A stretch of 64,000 nt of DNA from the NCBI RefSeq assembly GCF_937616625.2, contig NC_065576.1, positions 26,892,628 to 26,956,627 on the forward strand. The letters are read 5' to 3'. Source of the stretch: Mercurialis annua. Its lineage: Eukaryota > Streptophyta > Magnoliopsida > Malpighiales > Euphorbiaceae. A model generated the notes under the pieces. The model did not search any database and was not told the DNA's origin. It saw only the letters and a program-made list of their open reading frames with translations. Within the stretch, counting starts at the first letter, position 1, and every line of letters begins with the position of its first letter. Shown in pieces: positions 51,350 through 61,960 of this stretch. Position numbers and translations under genes: made by a program.

Positions 51350-51420
51350 GTTACGTTTTGAAGTTCGGTCACCATTTTGCAATTTTTGAAAAGTATAGTG
51401 ACCTCCAAAATCAATTACCC
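51350..51420 (-). repeat. MITE terminal inverted repeat, right (71 bp)
   Basis: It begins GTTACGTTTTGAAGTTCGG and ends CAAAATCAATTACCC, the inverse of the left end. The intact, still similar ends suggest a fairly young insertion. Confidence 0.9.
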
Positions 51421-51429
51421 TCTTTAAAA
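51421..51429 (+). repeat. MITE target-site duplication, right
   Basis: TCTTTAAAA is identical to 51048-51056. Uninterrupted versions of this target (AAATCTTTAAAAAGGTG) stand in paralogous monomers near 13837 and 24855. Confidence 0.93.
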
Positions 51430-53615
51430 AGGTGAAACGCTTGGATTTGTTTCGTAGCGTTTGCAACGTTTGGCTTAAATCGCTAAAAAGGTGAAACGTT
51501 TGGATTTGTTTCCTAACGTTTGTATACGTTTGGCTTAAATTACTAAAAATGTTAAACTTTTGTTTCCTAACGTTTGTAAACGTTTGGATTTGTTTCGTAA
51601 CGTTTGTAAACGTTCGGCTTAAATCGCTAAAATGGAGAAACATTTGGTTTTGTTTCGTAACGTTTGTAAACGTTTGGCTTCAATCGCAAAAAAGATTAAA
51701 CGTTTGGATTTGTTTCGTAACGTTTGACTTAAATTGCTAAAAAGGGGAAACGTTTGGATTTGTTTCGTAACGTTTGTAAACGTTTGGCTTAAATCACTAA
51801 AAAGGTAAAACGTTTGGATTTGTTTCGAAACGTTTATAAACGTTTGGCTTAAATTGCTAAAAAAGGAAAATATTTGGATTTGCTTTGTAACGTTTCAAAC
51901 ATTTAATTTTGTTTCGTAACATTTATAAACATTTGGTTTATATCGCTAAAAAGAGGAAACGTTTGGATATGTTTTGTAACGTTTGGCTAAAATCGCTAAA
52001 AAGGTGAAACGTTTGGATTTGTTTCATGACATTTGTAAACGTTCGGCTTAAATCGCTAAAAAGGTGAAATGTTTGGCATAAATTGCTAAAAATGGGGAGA
52101 TGTTTGGAATTGTTTCGTAACGTTTTAAACATTTGGTTTTGTTTCGTAACGTTTGTAAACGTTTGGCTTAAATCGCTAAAAAGGTGAAACTGTTGGATTT
52201 GTTTCGTAACGTTTTAAACGTTTGGTTTTGTTTCGTAACGTTTGTAAACATTTGGCTTAAATCGCTAAAAAGGTGAAACGTTTGGATTTTTTTCGTAACG
52301 TTTGTAAACGTTCGGCTTAAATCGCTAAAACGGAGAAACATTTGGTTTTGTTTCGTAACGTTTGGAAACGTTTGGCTTCAATCGCTAAAAGATGAAACGT
52401 TTGGATTTGTTTCGTAACGTTTGGCTTAAATTGCTAAAAAGGGGAAACGTTTGGATTTGTTTCGTAACGTTTGTAAACGTTTGTAAACGTTTGTCTTAAA
52501 TCAGTAAAAAGGTAAAACGTTTGGATTTGTATCGTAGCGTTTATAAACGTTTGGCTTAAATTGCTAAAAAGGGGAAATGTTTGGATTTGTTTCGTAACGT
52601 TTCAAACATTTGGTTTTTTCCCGTGACGTTTATAAAAATTTGGCTTATATCGCTAAAAAGGGGAAACGTTTGGATATGTTTTGTAACGTTTGTAAACGTT
52701 TGGTTAAAATCGCTATAAAGGTGAAACGTTTGGATTTGTTTCATGACGTTTGTAAACATTTGGCTTAAATCGCTAAAAAAGTGAAATGTTTGGCTTAAAT
52801 CGCTAAAAATGGGGAAACGTATGGATTGTTTCGTAACGTTTTACACGTTTGGTTTTGTTTCGTAACGTTTGTAAACGTTTGGCTTAAATCGCTAAAAGGG
52901 TGAAACTTTTGGATTTGTTTCGTAACATTTTAAACATTTGGTTTTGTTTCGTAACGTTTGTAAACGTTTGGCTTAAATCGCTAAAAAGGGGAAACGTTTG
53001 GATTTTTTTCGTAACGTTTGTAAACGTTTGGCTTAAATCGCTAAAATGGTGAAATGGTTGGATTTGTTTCGTAACGTTTGTAAACGTTTGGCTTAAATCG
53101 ATAAAAAGGTGAAACGTTTGGATTTGTTTCGTAGCGTTTGTAAATGTTTGGCTTAAATCGATAAAAAGGTGAAACGTTTGGATTTGTTTCGTAGCGTTTG
53201 TTAACGTTTGGCTTAAATCACTAAAAATGTGAAACGTTTGGATTTGTTTTGTAACGTTTGTAAACGTTTGGCTTAAAGGGTAAACGTTTGGACTTGTTTC
53301 GTAACGTTTGTAAAAGTTTGGATTTCTTTCATAACGTTTGTAAACGTTCGGCTTAAATCGTTAAAATGGGGAAACGTTTGGTTTTGTTTCGCAACGTTTG
53401 TAAACGTTTGGCTTCAATTGCTAAGAAGATGAAACGTTTGGATTTATTTCGTAACGTTTAACTAAAATTGCTAAAAAAGGGAAATGTTTGGATTTGTTTC
53501 GAAACGATTCTAAACGTTTGGCTTAAATCGCTAAAAAGGTGAAACGTTTGGATTTGTTTCATAACGTTTATAAACGTTTGGCTTATATTGCTAAAAAGGT
53601 AAAACTCTTGGATTT

Positions 53616-53674
53616 ATTTCTTAACGTTTTATTTCTTAACGTTTTAAACTCTTGGATTTATTTCTTAACGTTTT
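53616..53674 (+). repeat. Local microduplication of ATTTCTTAACGTTTT
   Basis: This 15-mer occurs three times (53616, 53631, 53660). It stands exactly where the paralogous units at 42.18 and 43.71 kb have the inverted half-unit, which is missing here. The B half that should follow is also lost. It looks like a repaired break or slipped replication at a foldback site. Confidence 0.8.
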
Positions 53675-54681
53675 GTAACGTTTGTTAACATTTCACTAAA
53701 AAGGTGAAACGTATGGATTTCTTTCGTAACGTTTGTAAACGTTTGGCTTAAATCGCTAAAAAAAGTGAAATGTTTGGATTAAATCGCTAAAAATAGGGAA
53801 ACGTTTGGATTTATTTCGTAACGTTTTAAACGTTTGGTTTTGTTTCGTAACGTTTGTAAACATTTGGCTTAAATCGCTAAAAAGGTGAAACGTTTGGATT
53901 TGTTTCGTAACGTTTTACACGTTTGGTTTTGTTTTGTAACGTTTGTAAAAGTTTGGCTTAAATTGCTAAAAAGGTGACAGCTTGGATTTGTTTCGTAACG
54001 TTTTAAACGATTGGTTTTGATTCATAACGTTTGTAAACGTGTGGCTTAAATTGCTAAAAATGTGAAACGTTTTGATTTGTTTCGTAACGTTTGTAAACTA
54101 TTTGGCTTAAATCGCTAAAAAGGTGAAACATTTGGATTTGTTTCGTAACGTTTGTAAACGTTTGGCTTAAATAGCTAAAAAGGTGAAACGTTTGGATTTG
54201 TTTCGTAACGTTTGTAAACATTTGACTTAAATCGCTAAAAAGGGGAAACATTTGGAATTGTTTCGTAACGTTTGTAAACGTTTGGCTTAAATCGCTAAGA
54301 AGGTGAAACGTTTGTAAACGTTTGGTTTACAGGGTAAACGCTTGGATTTGTTTCGTAACATTTGTAAACGTTTGGATTTGTTTCGTAGCGTTTGTAAACG
54401 TTCGGCTTAAATCGCTAAAATGGGAAAACGTTTGGTTTTGTTTCATAACGTTTGTAAACATTTGGATTCAATCGCTAAAAAGGTGATACGTTTAGATTTG
54501 TTTCGTAACGTTTGGCTTAAATTGCTAAAAAGGTGAAACGTTTGGATTTTTTTTGTAACATTTGTAAACATTTGGCTTAAATCGCTAAAAAGGTGAAACA
54601 TGGATTTGTTTCGTAACATTTGTAAACATTTGGCTTAAATTGCTAAAAAGGTGAAACGCTTAGATTTGTTGCTTAATGTTT

Positions 54682-54720
54682 TAAACGTTTCACCTTTTTA
54701 GCAATTTAAGCCAAATGTTT
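54682..54720 (-). repeat. Inverted half-unit 11
   Basis: This is the last copy, downstream of the MITE. It is second subtype, with an intact TTTTTAGCAATTTAAGCC core. It lies about 360 bp after a degraded marker reading TTTACAGGGTAAACG. Confidence 0.82.
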
Positions 54721-55550
54721 GGTTTGTCTAAAAAGGTAAAACGCTTGGATTTGTTTCGTAACGTTTGTAAACGTTTAGCTTAAATTGCTAAAAATGTGAA
54801 ACTCTTGGATTTGTTTCGTAACGTTTGGAAACGTTAGGCTTAAATCGCTAAAAAGGTGAAATGTTTGTTTCATAATGTTTGTAAACGTTCGGCTTAAAGG
54901 GTAAACGTTTGGATTTGTTTCGTAACGTTTATAAACGTTTTGATTTGTTTCGTAACGTTTGTAAACGTTCGGCTTAAATCGCTAAAATGGGGAAACGTTT
55001 GGTTTTGTTACGTAACCTTTGTAAACGTTTGGCTTCAATCGCTAAAACGGGGAAACGTTTGGATTTGTTTCATAACGTTTGGCTAAAATTTCTAAAAAGG
55101 TGAAACGTTTGGATTTATTTCGTAACGTTTGTAAATGTTTGGCTTAAATCGCTAAAGGTGAAACCTTTGGATTTGTTTAGTAACGTTTGTAAACGTTTGG
55201 CTTAAATTGCTAAAAAGGTGAAACGCTTGGATTTGTTTCGTAAAGTTTGTAAACGTTTGGCTTAAATTTCTAAAAATGTGAAACGTTTGGATTTGTATCG
55301 TAACATTTTAAACGTTTGATTCTGTTTCGTAACGTTTATAAACGTTTGGCATAAATCGCTAAAAAGGTGAAACATTTGGATTTGTTTGGTAACGTTTGTA
55401 AACGTTTGGCTTAAATCACTAAAAAGGTTGTTTCCTAACGTTTGTAAACGTTTGGCTTAAATCGCTAAAAAAGGGAAACGTTTGGCTTAAATCGCTAAAA
55501 AGGTAAAATGTTTGGCTTAAATCGCTAAAAATGGGGAAACATTTGGATTT

Positions 55551-56922
55551 GACCTCACCATGCTAAGTTGATCGGAACGACGTGTTAAAGAGACTTGTGA
55601 CGCGACATACTTATATAGCCTCACTTTTCACGCACACTTTCCATATAATAACCTAACTATTGTTAGGTAATCAGAACGAAGCGTTAAGGAGACTTGAGAC
55701 ACGACATACTAATCTAGCGTCAATTTTAACGCACATTTTGCTTAGTATAACCTAACTATGCTTAGGTAATCGGAACGACGCATTAAAGAGACTTGTGACG
55801 CGACATACTTATTTATCGTCACTCTTTAGCGCACACTTTGCATAATATAACCTAACTATGCTTAGGTAATCGGAATGAAGCGTTAAAGAGATTTGAGACG
55901 CTACATACTAATCTATTGATCCTTTCACGCACACTTTACACACTATAAACTAACCATGCTTAGGTAATCGGAACGACGCGTGAAAGAGACTTGAGACGCG
56001 ACATACTATCTAACATCACTTTTAACGCACAATTTGTGTAATATAACCGAACCATGCTTAGGTAATCGGAACGACTCGTTAAAGAGATTTGAGACGCGAC
56101 ATACTTATAAAACGTCAATTTTAACGCACACTTTGCCTAATATAACCTAACCATGCAAAGGTAATTGGAACGACGCGTTAAATAGACTTGTGACGCGACA
56201 TACTTATATAGCGTCCCTTTCCACACACACTTTGCATAAAATAACCTCATCATGCATATGTAATCGGAACGACGCAAAAAAGAGACTTGTGATGCGACAT
56301 ATTAATCTAGTGTCACTTTTAACGCACACTTTGCGCAATATAACCTAACCATTCTTAGGTAATTGGAACGACGCGTTACAGAGACTTGTGATGCGACATA
56401 CTTATATAGTGTCACTTTTCACGCACACTTTACGTAATATAACATAACCATTGTTAGGTAATCTGAACGACGCGATAAAGAGTCTTGTGACGCGACATAC
56501 TAATCTAGTGTCACTCTTTAACTCACACATTGCATAATATAACCTAACCATACTAAGGTAATCGGAACGACGTGCTAAAGAGACTTAAGACGCGACATAC
56601 TAATCTAGCATCACTTTTCAAGCACACCTCGCGTAATATAATGCTTAGGTAATCGGAACGACGCGTTAAAGAGACTTGACACGCGGCATACTTATATAGC
56701 GTCACTTTTAAGGCTCACTTTGTGTAATATAACCTAACCATGAATAGGTAATTGGAACGACGCGTTAAAGGGACTCTTGTGACACGACATTACTATATAG
56801 CATCCCTTTTCACGCACTCTTTGCATAATATAACCTAACCATGTATAGGTAATCGGAACGACGTGTTAAAGAGACTTGTGATGCGACATAATAATATAGC
56901 GTCGCTTTTAACGCACACTTTG
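55551..56922 (+). repeat. Satellite 2 array, 99-bp monomer (left part)
   Basis: This is a tandem array of a 99-bp monomer unrelated to satellite 1, about 14 copies here. Constant words are GGTAATCGGAACGACGCG, TTAAAGAGACTTG, GACGCGACATACT, AACGCACACTTTG and AATATAACCTAACCATGC. Two variants tend to alternate: CTTATATAGCGTC with TTTCACGC, and AATCTAGCGTC with TTTTAACGC. The imperfect dyad CCTAACCATGCTTAGG lies in every monomer. Copies are noticeably diverged, and some monomers are shortened (near 56638). No gene is visible. Confidence 0.95.
56918..56922 (+). repeat. LTR target-site duplication, left
   Basis: CTTTG, part of the satellite 2 word CACACTTTG, stands directly before the element and recurs at 59881-59885. 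Confidence 0.85.
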
Positions 56923-59880
56923 TGTCACGACTCGAAATCTCGAGCCGCGACCGGCGCTAGGGAATGGGAATGGTTGTTCCAAAACCCGTAGCAAGCCTTT
57001 CAAAACACTTATAATTTTTTTTCAAACACAAACATTTCCAAAATCCAAACATCCATTCATAAACAAATCATTTTCATTAAAAGCTTCTTGAGCTTTGACG
57101 TGTACAAATGTCTGATTCAAAACACAAAGCGTTCCATAGGAACTTGGGCCTTACCGTGCAATGTCCCACATCCTAGCACAACCCATTCTCAAAACAAAGA
57201 AAACAGTTTTATAGCGGAAGTCTCAAAACACTCTTACAATCAGAGTTATATCATACACGAAAATCGTTTGACAAACAAACATACATATGCTAGGACTCAA
57301 TCCTACTGCAGCACTATTGGTTGACTCTTTCTTCCTGTACATAAGGACTTCTGGAACTAAGGTAGAAGTCTGTCGTGTTATAGATCATACACCTGCAACA
57401 TACATTGTTGGGGGGTCAGTCGAGACTGAGTGAGATATACGTTACATACCCTATTATCAAAATAGCATCGTGTTTTTTAAACGTTTTATGCAAACATAAT
57501 CCTGTCATATACATATACTATTATTCCATTACAAACTGGATAAATCTCTAAGTCTTAAATCATACTCATTTTCATTTTACCTCACATACACAACCAACCA
57601 AAGGTTCTAGTTGTGACATGATTAACAACAATATTCTCAACATCTATAAAACTCATAATAACATGAACATCATATCAAAAATTGTGATATCCATCTCTAT
57701 AATAATTCACCAAACCCTAGGTCTATAACCAGGAACACAACACTGGCTTACAGCCTAGCCAAACTCTTTCTAGGCCACCTGACGGCTAACCCTTCTACTT
57801 CATTAGCAGGCTCGACCCTTCTCCTTTCACCGACCATCGTTCAGGACTTAGCCCGGTGTCATGCGCATTGACACCTAACAAATACTCTCCCATGTGCATA
57901 TCTCTATCTCAGCACATAATCACAAGTGCATATCACAACTCAGCACCTCTCACATACATCATTACAGAGTTGCATATCACCAACATAAATGTCAAAATAT
58001 TTAAGCACAACTAAATAACCATTTGGCCACAAAACCAAATCTCAAAACAACTTCAACAACAAATATTTTAATACATCATTTACCAAATCAAATGACCATC
58101 CAATAGCCATAAAGACATATAACATTTCTAATTCAAACCATATACAAATCACAAGTTGCATATACAAAGCAACACAAATAAGTCGTATACAAACGACACA
58201 AACCAATCCAATACGTATACAAACAATCCAAACAATTCAATCTAAAACAATCTAATCCAAACCAATCCAAACAATACACATTTGCGATGCGTTCAAGTAC
58301 TATTCATATAGTATATTAACATAGATTTAATTACGATAATGCGAGTAAGTAAAATATACTCACAACTTGCTTATCCAAAATCTTTGCTTATTATAATGCA
58401 AGCTCCCTGAGCTCCTTGTCCGCTATTAGGACGCCTTATCGGACCTAGGACATATATCAAACGGATTTCGAGTGAGATTCTAACTCAACAACACATAGAC
58501 TCGAGATTTAAACAAGTTACATAACTTGTCATATTATCGACCCCGTTGTCGACTATGTTTGCTAATCGTAATATAGTCTGACCTCAAAACAAAACAAACA
58601 TTCTTAAAGTTCAGAATTTTATTTTCGACTTTCGTTTAGGTCGGACTAAAACTAGCACCCGAAGGTGTCGGAAACTAGCCCTTAACTTAATTACGTGGGG
58701 CTGTCCTGTTTTCAGGACTGCTATGCGCAACTTAATGTTCTGCTTCGTTTGAGCCATCTAATGGCCGAATTAGCTAAAACTTCAACCTAGACATATTTAT
58801 ACGACACTCTTAAGTTTCCGTGTCAACAAACGGAACTTAATTTGGAGCTCCATAGCCCGAGATATCGTCTCCACAACGTGGCTGTTTTGCAGCTCACTTT
58901 CTGCAATTTCCAGCAACTTACTCCAAACTTCCATTCCATCTTAATCAATCCTAAATTCGTCATAATTCAGTTCTATATACTCAAACTCATACTTATGATC
59001 AGAAACTATCATCTTTATCATCACCTTAAGCTTATGGCCGAGCCATAAGTTCATTCTCCTAACCAAAACACAACACAATTTTATAACTTAATTTAGGTAT
59101 TTCATCGAACACCTAACAATCATCATACTTTCTATGTATATGCCGAATACATGGCTCCAATTCTCATCAATCAAAACTCAATCTTATGACCTACATAAGT
59201 TTATTCCAAATTAACCATGTTTCAATCACTACAACATAATTTCCATAGCGTATAATCATCAAACTAACTTTAAACATGGATTTACTATGATTGCCGAAAA
59301 CCCTCACCAAATTAAGTCAGAATTTCATTTATCTCAGCCATACCAAATAGAAAATAATATGCTCACCTTGATTGTAGACTTAAAACCGAATCCATAGCAT
59401 CAAGAACCACGGGAATCGATCGAGAAACGAGCTCCCTAGCTCGGTTTGAACATGAACATTCAAATTCCCCTCAAGCTTTTCTCTCTAGCTTTTCTTTTCT
59501 TTCTTTCTATTTGTCCTTCCTTAAGAAAATGAGATGATGATAACCAATACTGAACAGCTAAGTAATGGTTAAAAGTCCATTTTACCTACAACTTCCTTAG
59601 GAAGTTTGCGGCTAAAAGCTCACTTTGGCTTAAAATAGTTAATTTGCACTTAAACTCAAATTTCTAATTAACCGTTGCACTTAACTTTCAGAATTTCTTT
59701 TCCGATAAATCCTTATCTATTATTAATAATAATAATTCTCATTTTAAATTATTATTATTTCTCGACATACCTTTAATAATTCTCATGTCGGTGTTCATTT
59801 CCCGACCTATTTGGTCCAAATTACGAAACTTTAAGACTCGCGACATCATTTTCTTATTTCAAAATTTTGGGGCCATTACA
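56923..59880 (-). mobile_element. Solo LTR of an LTR retrotransposon, 2958 bp
   Basis: A non-satellite block begins TGTCACGACTCG and ends GGGGCCATTACA, that is TG...CA ends with a perfect 5-bp target duplication. Neither terminal sequence recurs inside the block. No gag, protease, reverse transcriptase or integrase reading frame is present, so this is a single LTR left by recombination between two LTRs rather than a full element. Open frames at 57088-57324 and 58842-59048 have no recognisable content. I recall similar ends (TGTAATGGCCCC... to ...GTCGTGACA) from large LTRs of plant Ty3/gypsy chromoviruses of the Tekay type. On that basis I place it tentatively there, with the transcribed strand being minus. 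Family and strand are inference. Confidence 0.85.
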
Positions 59881-59885
59881 CTTTG
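59881..59885 (+). repeat. LTR target-site duplication, right
   Basis: CTTTG follows the CA end of the LTR. Joining the two flanks restores a normal satellite 2 reading, CACACTTTG followed by CATAATATAACC. Confidence 0.85.
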
Positions 59886-61048
59886 CATAATATAACCTTA
59901 CCATGCTTAGGTAATCGGAACGACGCGTTAAAGAGACTTGTGACGCAACATACTTATATAGCGTAACATTTCATTCACACTTTCCGTAATATAACCTAAC
60001 CATTGTTAGGTAATCAGAACGACGCGTTAAAGAGACTTGTGACGCGACATACTAATCTAGCGTCACTTTTAACGCACACTTTGCGTAATATATCCTAACC
60101 TTTCTAAGGTTATCGGAAAGACGCGTTAAAGAGACTTGTATCTAGCGTCACTTTTAACGCACACTTTGCGTAATATAACCTAATCATGCTTAGGTAATAA
60201 GAATAACGCGTTAAAGAGACTTGAGACGCGACATACTAATCTAGCGTCACTTTTAACGCACACTTTGCGTAATATAACCGAACCATGCTTAGGTAATCGG
60301 AACGACGCATTAAAGAAACTTAAGACGCGACATACTTATATAGCGTCATTTTTAACGCAGACTTTGCTTAATATAACCAGATTTTGCATAGGTAATCGGA
60401 ACGATGCGTTAAAGAGACTTGTGATGCGACATACTTATATAGCGTCCCTTTTCAGGCTCACTTTGCATAATATAACCTAACCAAGCATAGGTAATCGATC
60501 GACGCGTTAATGAGACTTGTGACGCGACAACTAATCTAGCCTCACTTTTAACGCACACTTTGCGTAATATAACCTAACCATGCTTTGGTAATCAAAACGA
60601 CGCGTTAAAGAGACTTGTGTAGCGACATACTTATATTGCGTCACTTTTCACGCACACTTTGCATAATATAACCTAACCAATCTTAGGTAATCGGAACAAC
60701 GCGTTAAAGAGACTTGTGACGCGACATACTTATACAACGTTTTTTTTTTCACGCACAATTTGCGTAGTATAACCAAACCATTGTTAGGTAATCAGAATGA
60801 AGCATTAAAGAGACTTGTATCGCGACATATTAATCTAGCGTCACTTTTAACGCACTTTTACCGTAATATAACCTAACCATGCTTAGATACTCGGAACGAC
60901 GCGTTAAACAGACTTGTGATATGACATACTTATATAGCGTCACTTTTCACGCACACTTCACGTAAAATAACCCAGCCATTGTTAGGTAATCAGAACGACG
61001 CTTTAAAGAGACTTGTGACGCGACATACTAATCTAGTGTCACTTTTAA

Positions 61049-61345
61049 CGCACCCTTCGCGTAATATTACCTAACCATGCTTAGGTAATTGGAACGATGC
61101 AACAAAGAGACTTGAGACGCGACATACTGATCTAGCGACACTTTTAAAACACACTTTACGTTATAAAACCTAACCATGCTTAGGCAATCGAAAGGACACG
61201 TCAAAGAGACTTGAGACGCGACATACTAATCTCGCGTCACTTATAACACACACTTCGTGTAATATAACCTAACCATGCTTAGGTAATCAAAATGACGTGT
61301 CAAAGAGACTTGTGACGGGACATACTAATCCGGTGTCACTTTTAA
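61049..61345 (+). repeat. Satellite 2 trimer repeat, copy 1 (297 bp)
   Basis: Three monomers recur in order 297 bp downstream. Shared variants include CGCACCCTT (61049 and 61346), GGTAATTGGAACGATGC (61084 and 61381) and CACTTTTAAAACACA (61139 and 61436). Confidence 0.8.
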
Positions 61346-61560
61346 CGCACCCTTTTCGTAATATAACCTAACCATGCTTAGGTAATTGGAACGATGCGTC
61401 AAAGAGACTTGAGACGCAATATACTAATCTAGCAACACTTTTAAAACACATTCTGCGTTATATAACCTAACCATGGTTAGGTAATCGGAACGATGCGTTA
61501 AAGAGTCTTGAGACGCGACATACTAATCTAGCGTCATTTATAACGCACACTTTACGTAAT
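61346..61560 (+). repeat. Satellite 2 trimer repeat, copy 2
   Basis: The second copy of the three-monomer unit keeps the unusual ACTTATAAC-like word (ATTTATAACGC near 61527), corresponding to CACTTATAACAC near 61238. The right limit is approximate. Confidence 0.7.
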
Positions 61561-61865
61561 ATAACCAAACCATGATTAGGTAATCGGAACAACGTGCTAA
61601 AAAGACTTGTGATGCGACATACTTATATAGCGTCACTTTTCACGCACACATTATGCAATTTATCCTAACCATTGTTAGGTCAGAACGATGTGTTAAAAAG
61701 ACTTGTGACGCGACATACTAATCTAGTGTCACTTTTAACGCACACTTTGCTTCATATAACCTAACCACGCTTAGGTAATCGGAAAGACTAGTTAAAGAGA
61801 CTTGAGACGCGACATACTACTAATCTAGCATCCCTTTTCACGCACACTTTGCGTAATATAACCTA

Positions 61866-61960
61866 ACCACGCTTACGTAATCGGAACAACGCGTTAAAGA
61901 GACTTGAGACGCGACATACTAGTATCTTTAACGCGTCGTTCCGATTACCTAAGCGTGGTT
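61866..61960. repeat. Inverted junction within satellite 2
   Basis: The forward monomer at 61866-61900 (CCACGCTTACGTAATCGG through GCGTTAAAG) is followed by 25 bp of spacer ending in the palindrome ATACTAGTAT (61916-61925), and then by its reverse complement (CTTTAACGCGTCGTTCCG onward). Both arms carry the rare CACGCTT variant in place of CATGCTT. The arms pair as a long stem with a short loop. Confidence 0.92.

Larger units (their letters stand above)
51057..51420. mobile_element. Mutator-type MITE, 364 bp
   Basis: A short non-coding DNA transposon sits inside satellite 1. It has long terminal inverted repeats and a perfect 9-bp target duplication, which is the size range of Mutator-like elements (8-11 bp, usually 9). 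The ~220-bp AT-rich centre encodes nothing recognisable, and a 108-codon open frame (51063-51389) runs through the inverted repeats and is not credible as a gene. Mobilisation would need a transposase from elsewhere. Both ends begin GGGTAATTGATT. Superfamily assignment rests on inverted-repeat length and target duplication length only. Confidence 0.92.
51421..55550 (+). repeat. Satellite 1 array, right part
   Basis: The 60-bp array resumes after the MITE in domain 2 style, with AAAGGGTAAACG markers at about 53273, 54331 and 54895. The order 53.2-54.3 kb follows 41.8-42.9 kb with an offset of about 11.45 kb. The last ~130 bp contain shortened B-B repeats (GGCTTAAATCGCTAAAAAGG, repeated without the A half). 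They end abruptly at GGATTTG. No gene is visible. Confidence 0.95.
59881..61925 (+). repeat. Satellite 2 array, forward part
   Basis: About 20 further 99-bp monomers in the same orientation as 55551-56922. One monomer near 60130 lacks about 14 bp. The TATATAG and AATCTAG variants are mixed. Some copies share CATTGTTAGGTAATCAGAAC (60001, 60779, 60973, a shortened form near 61669), pointing to an older multi-monomer organisation. The array ends at an orientation switch. Confidence 0.95.

Noticed and set aside
51063..51389. 108-codon open frame inside the MITE
   Set aside because: It overlaps both terminal inverted repeats and has no transposase motif. The element is too short to be autonomous.
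1..55550. CRISPR-like array of short repeats
   Set aside because: Repeats are adjacent, with no unique spacers, and the whole 60-bp unit is conserved. This is a satellite, not repeats with spacers.
57088..57324. 78-codon open frame in the LTR (also 58842-59048)
   Set aside because: No retroviral-type motif, and it lies within a single LTR, where coding sequence is not expected.
56923..59880. Full-length or non-autonomous retrotransposon rather than solo LTR
   Set aside because: No second copy of either end lies within the block, and no internal coding region is visible. Target duplication directly flanks this single unit.
60265..60480. 71-codon open frame in satellite 2 (and 63213-63419, 63232-63459)
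   Set aside because: 33-residue repeats that follow from the 99-bp period. They occur on opposite strands of the same array.
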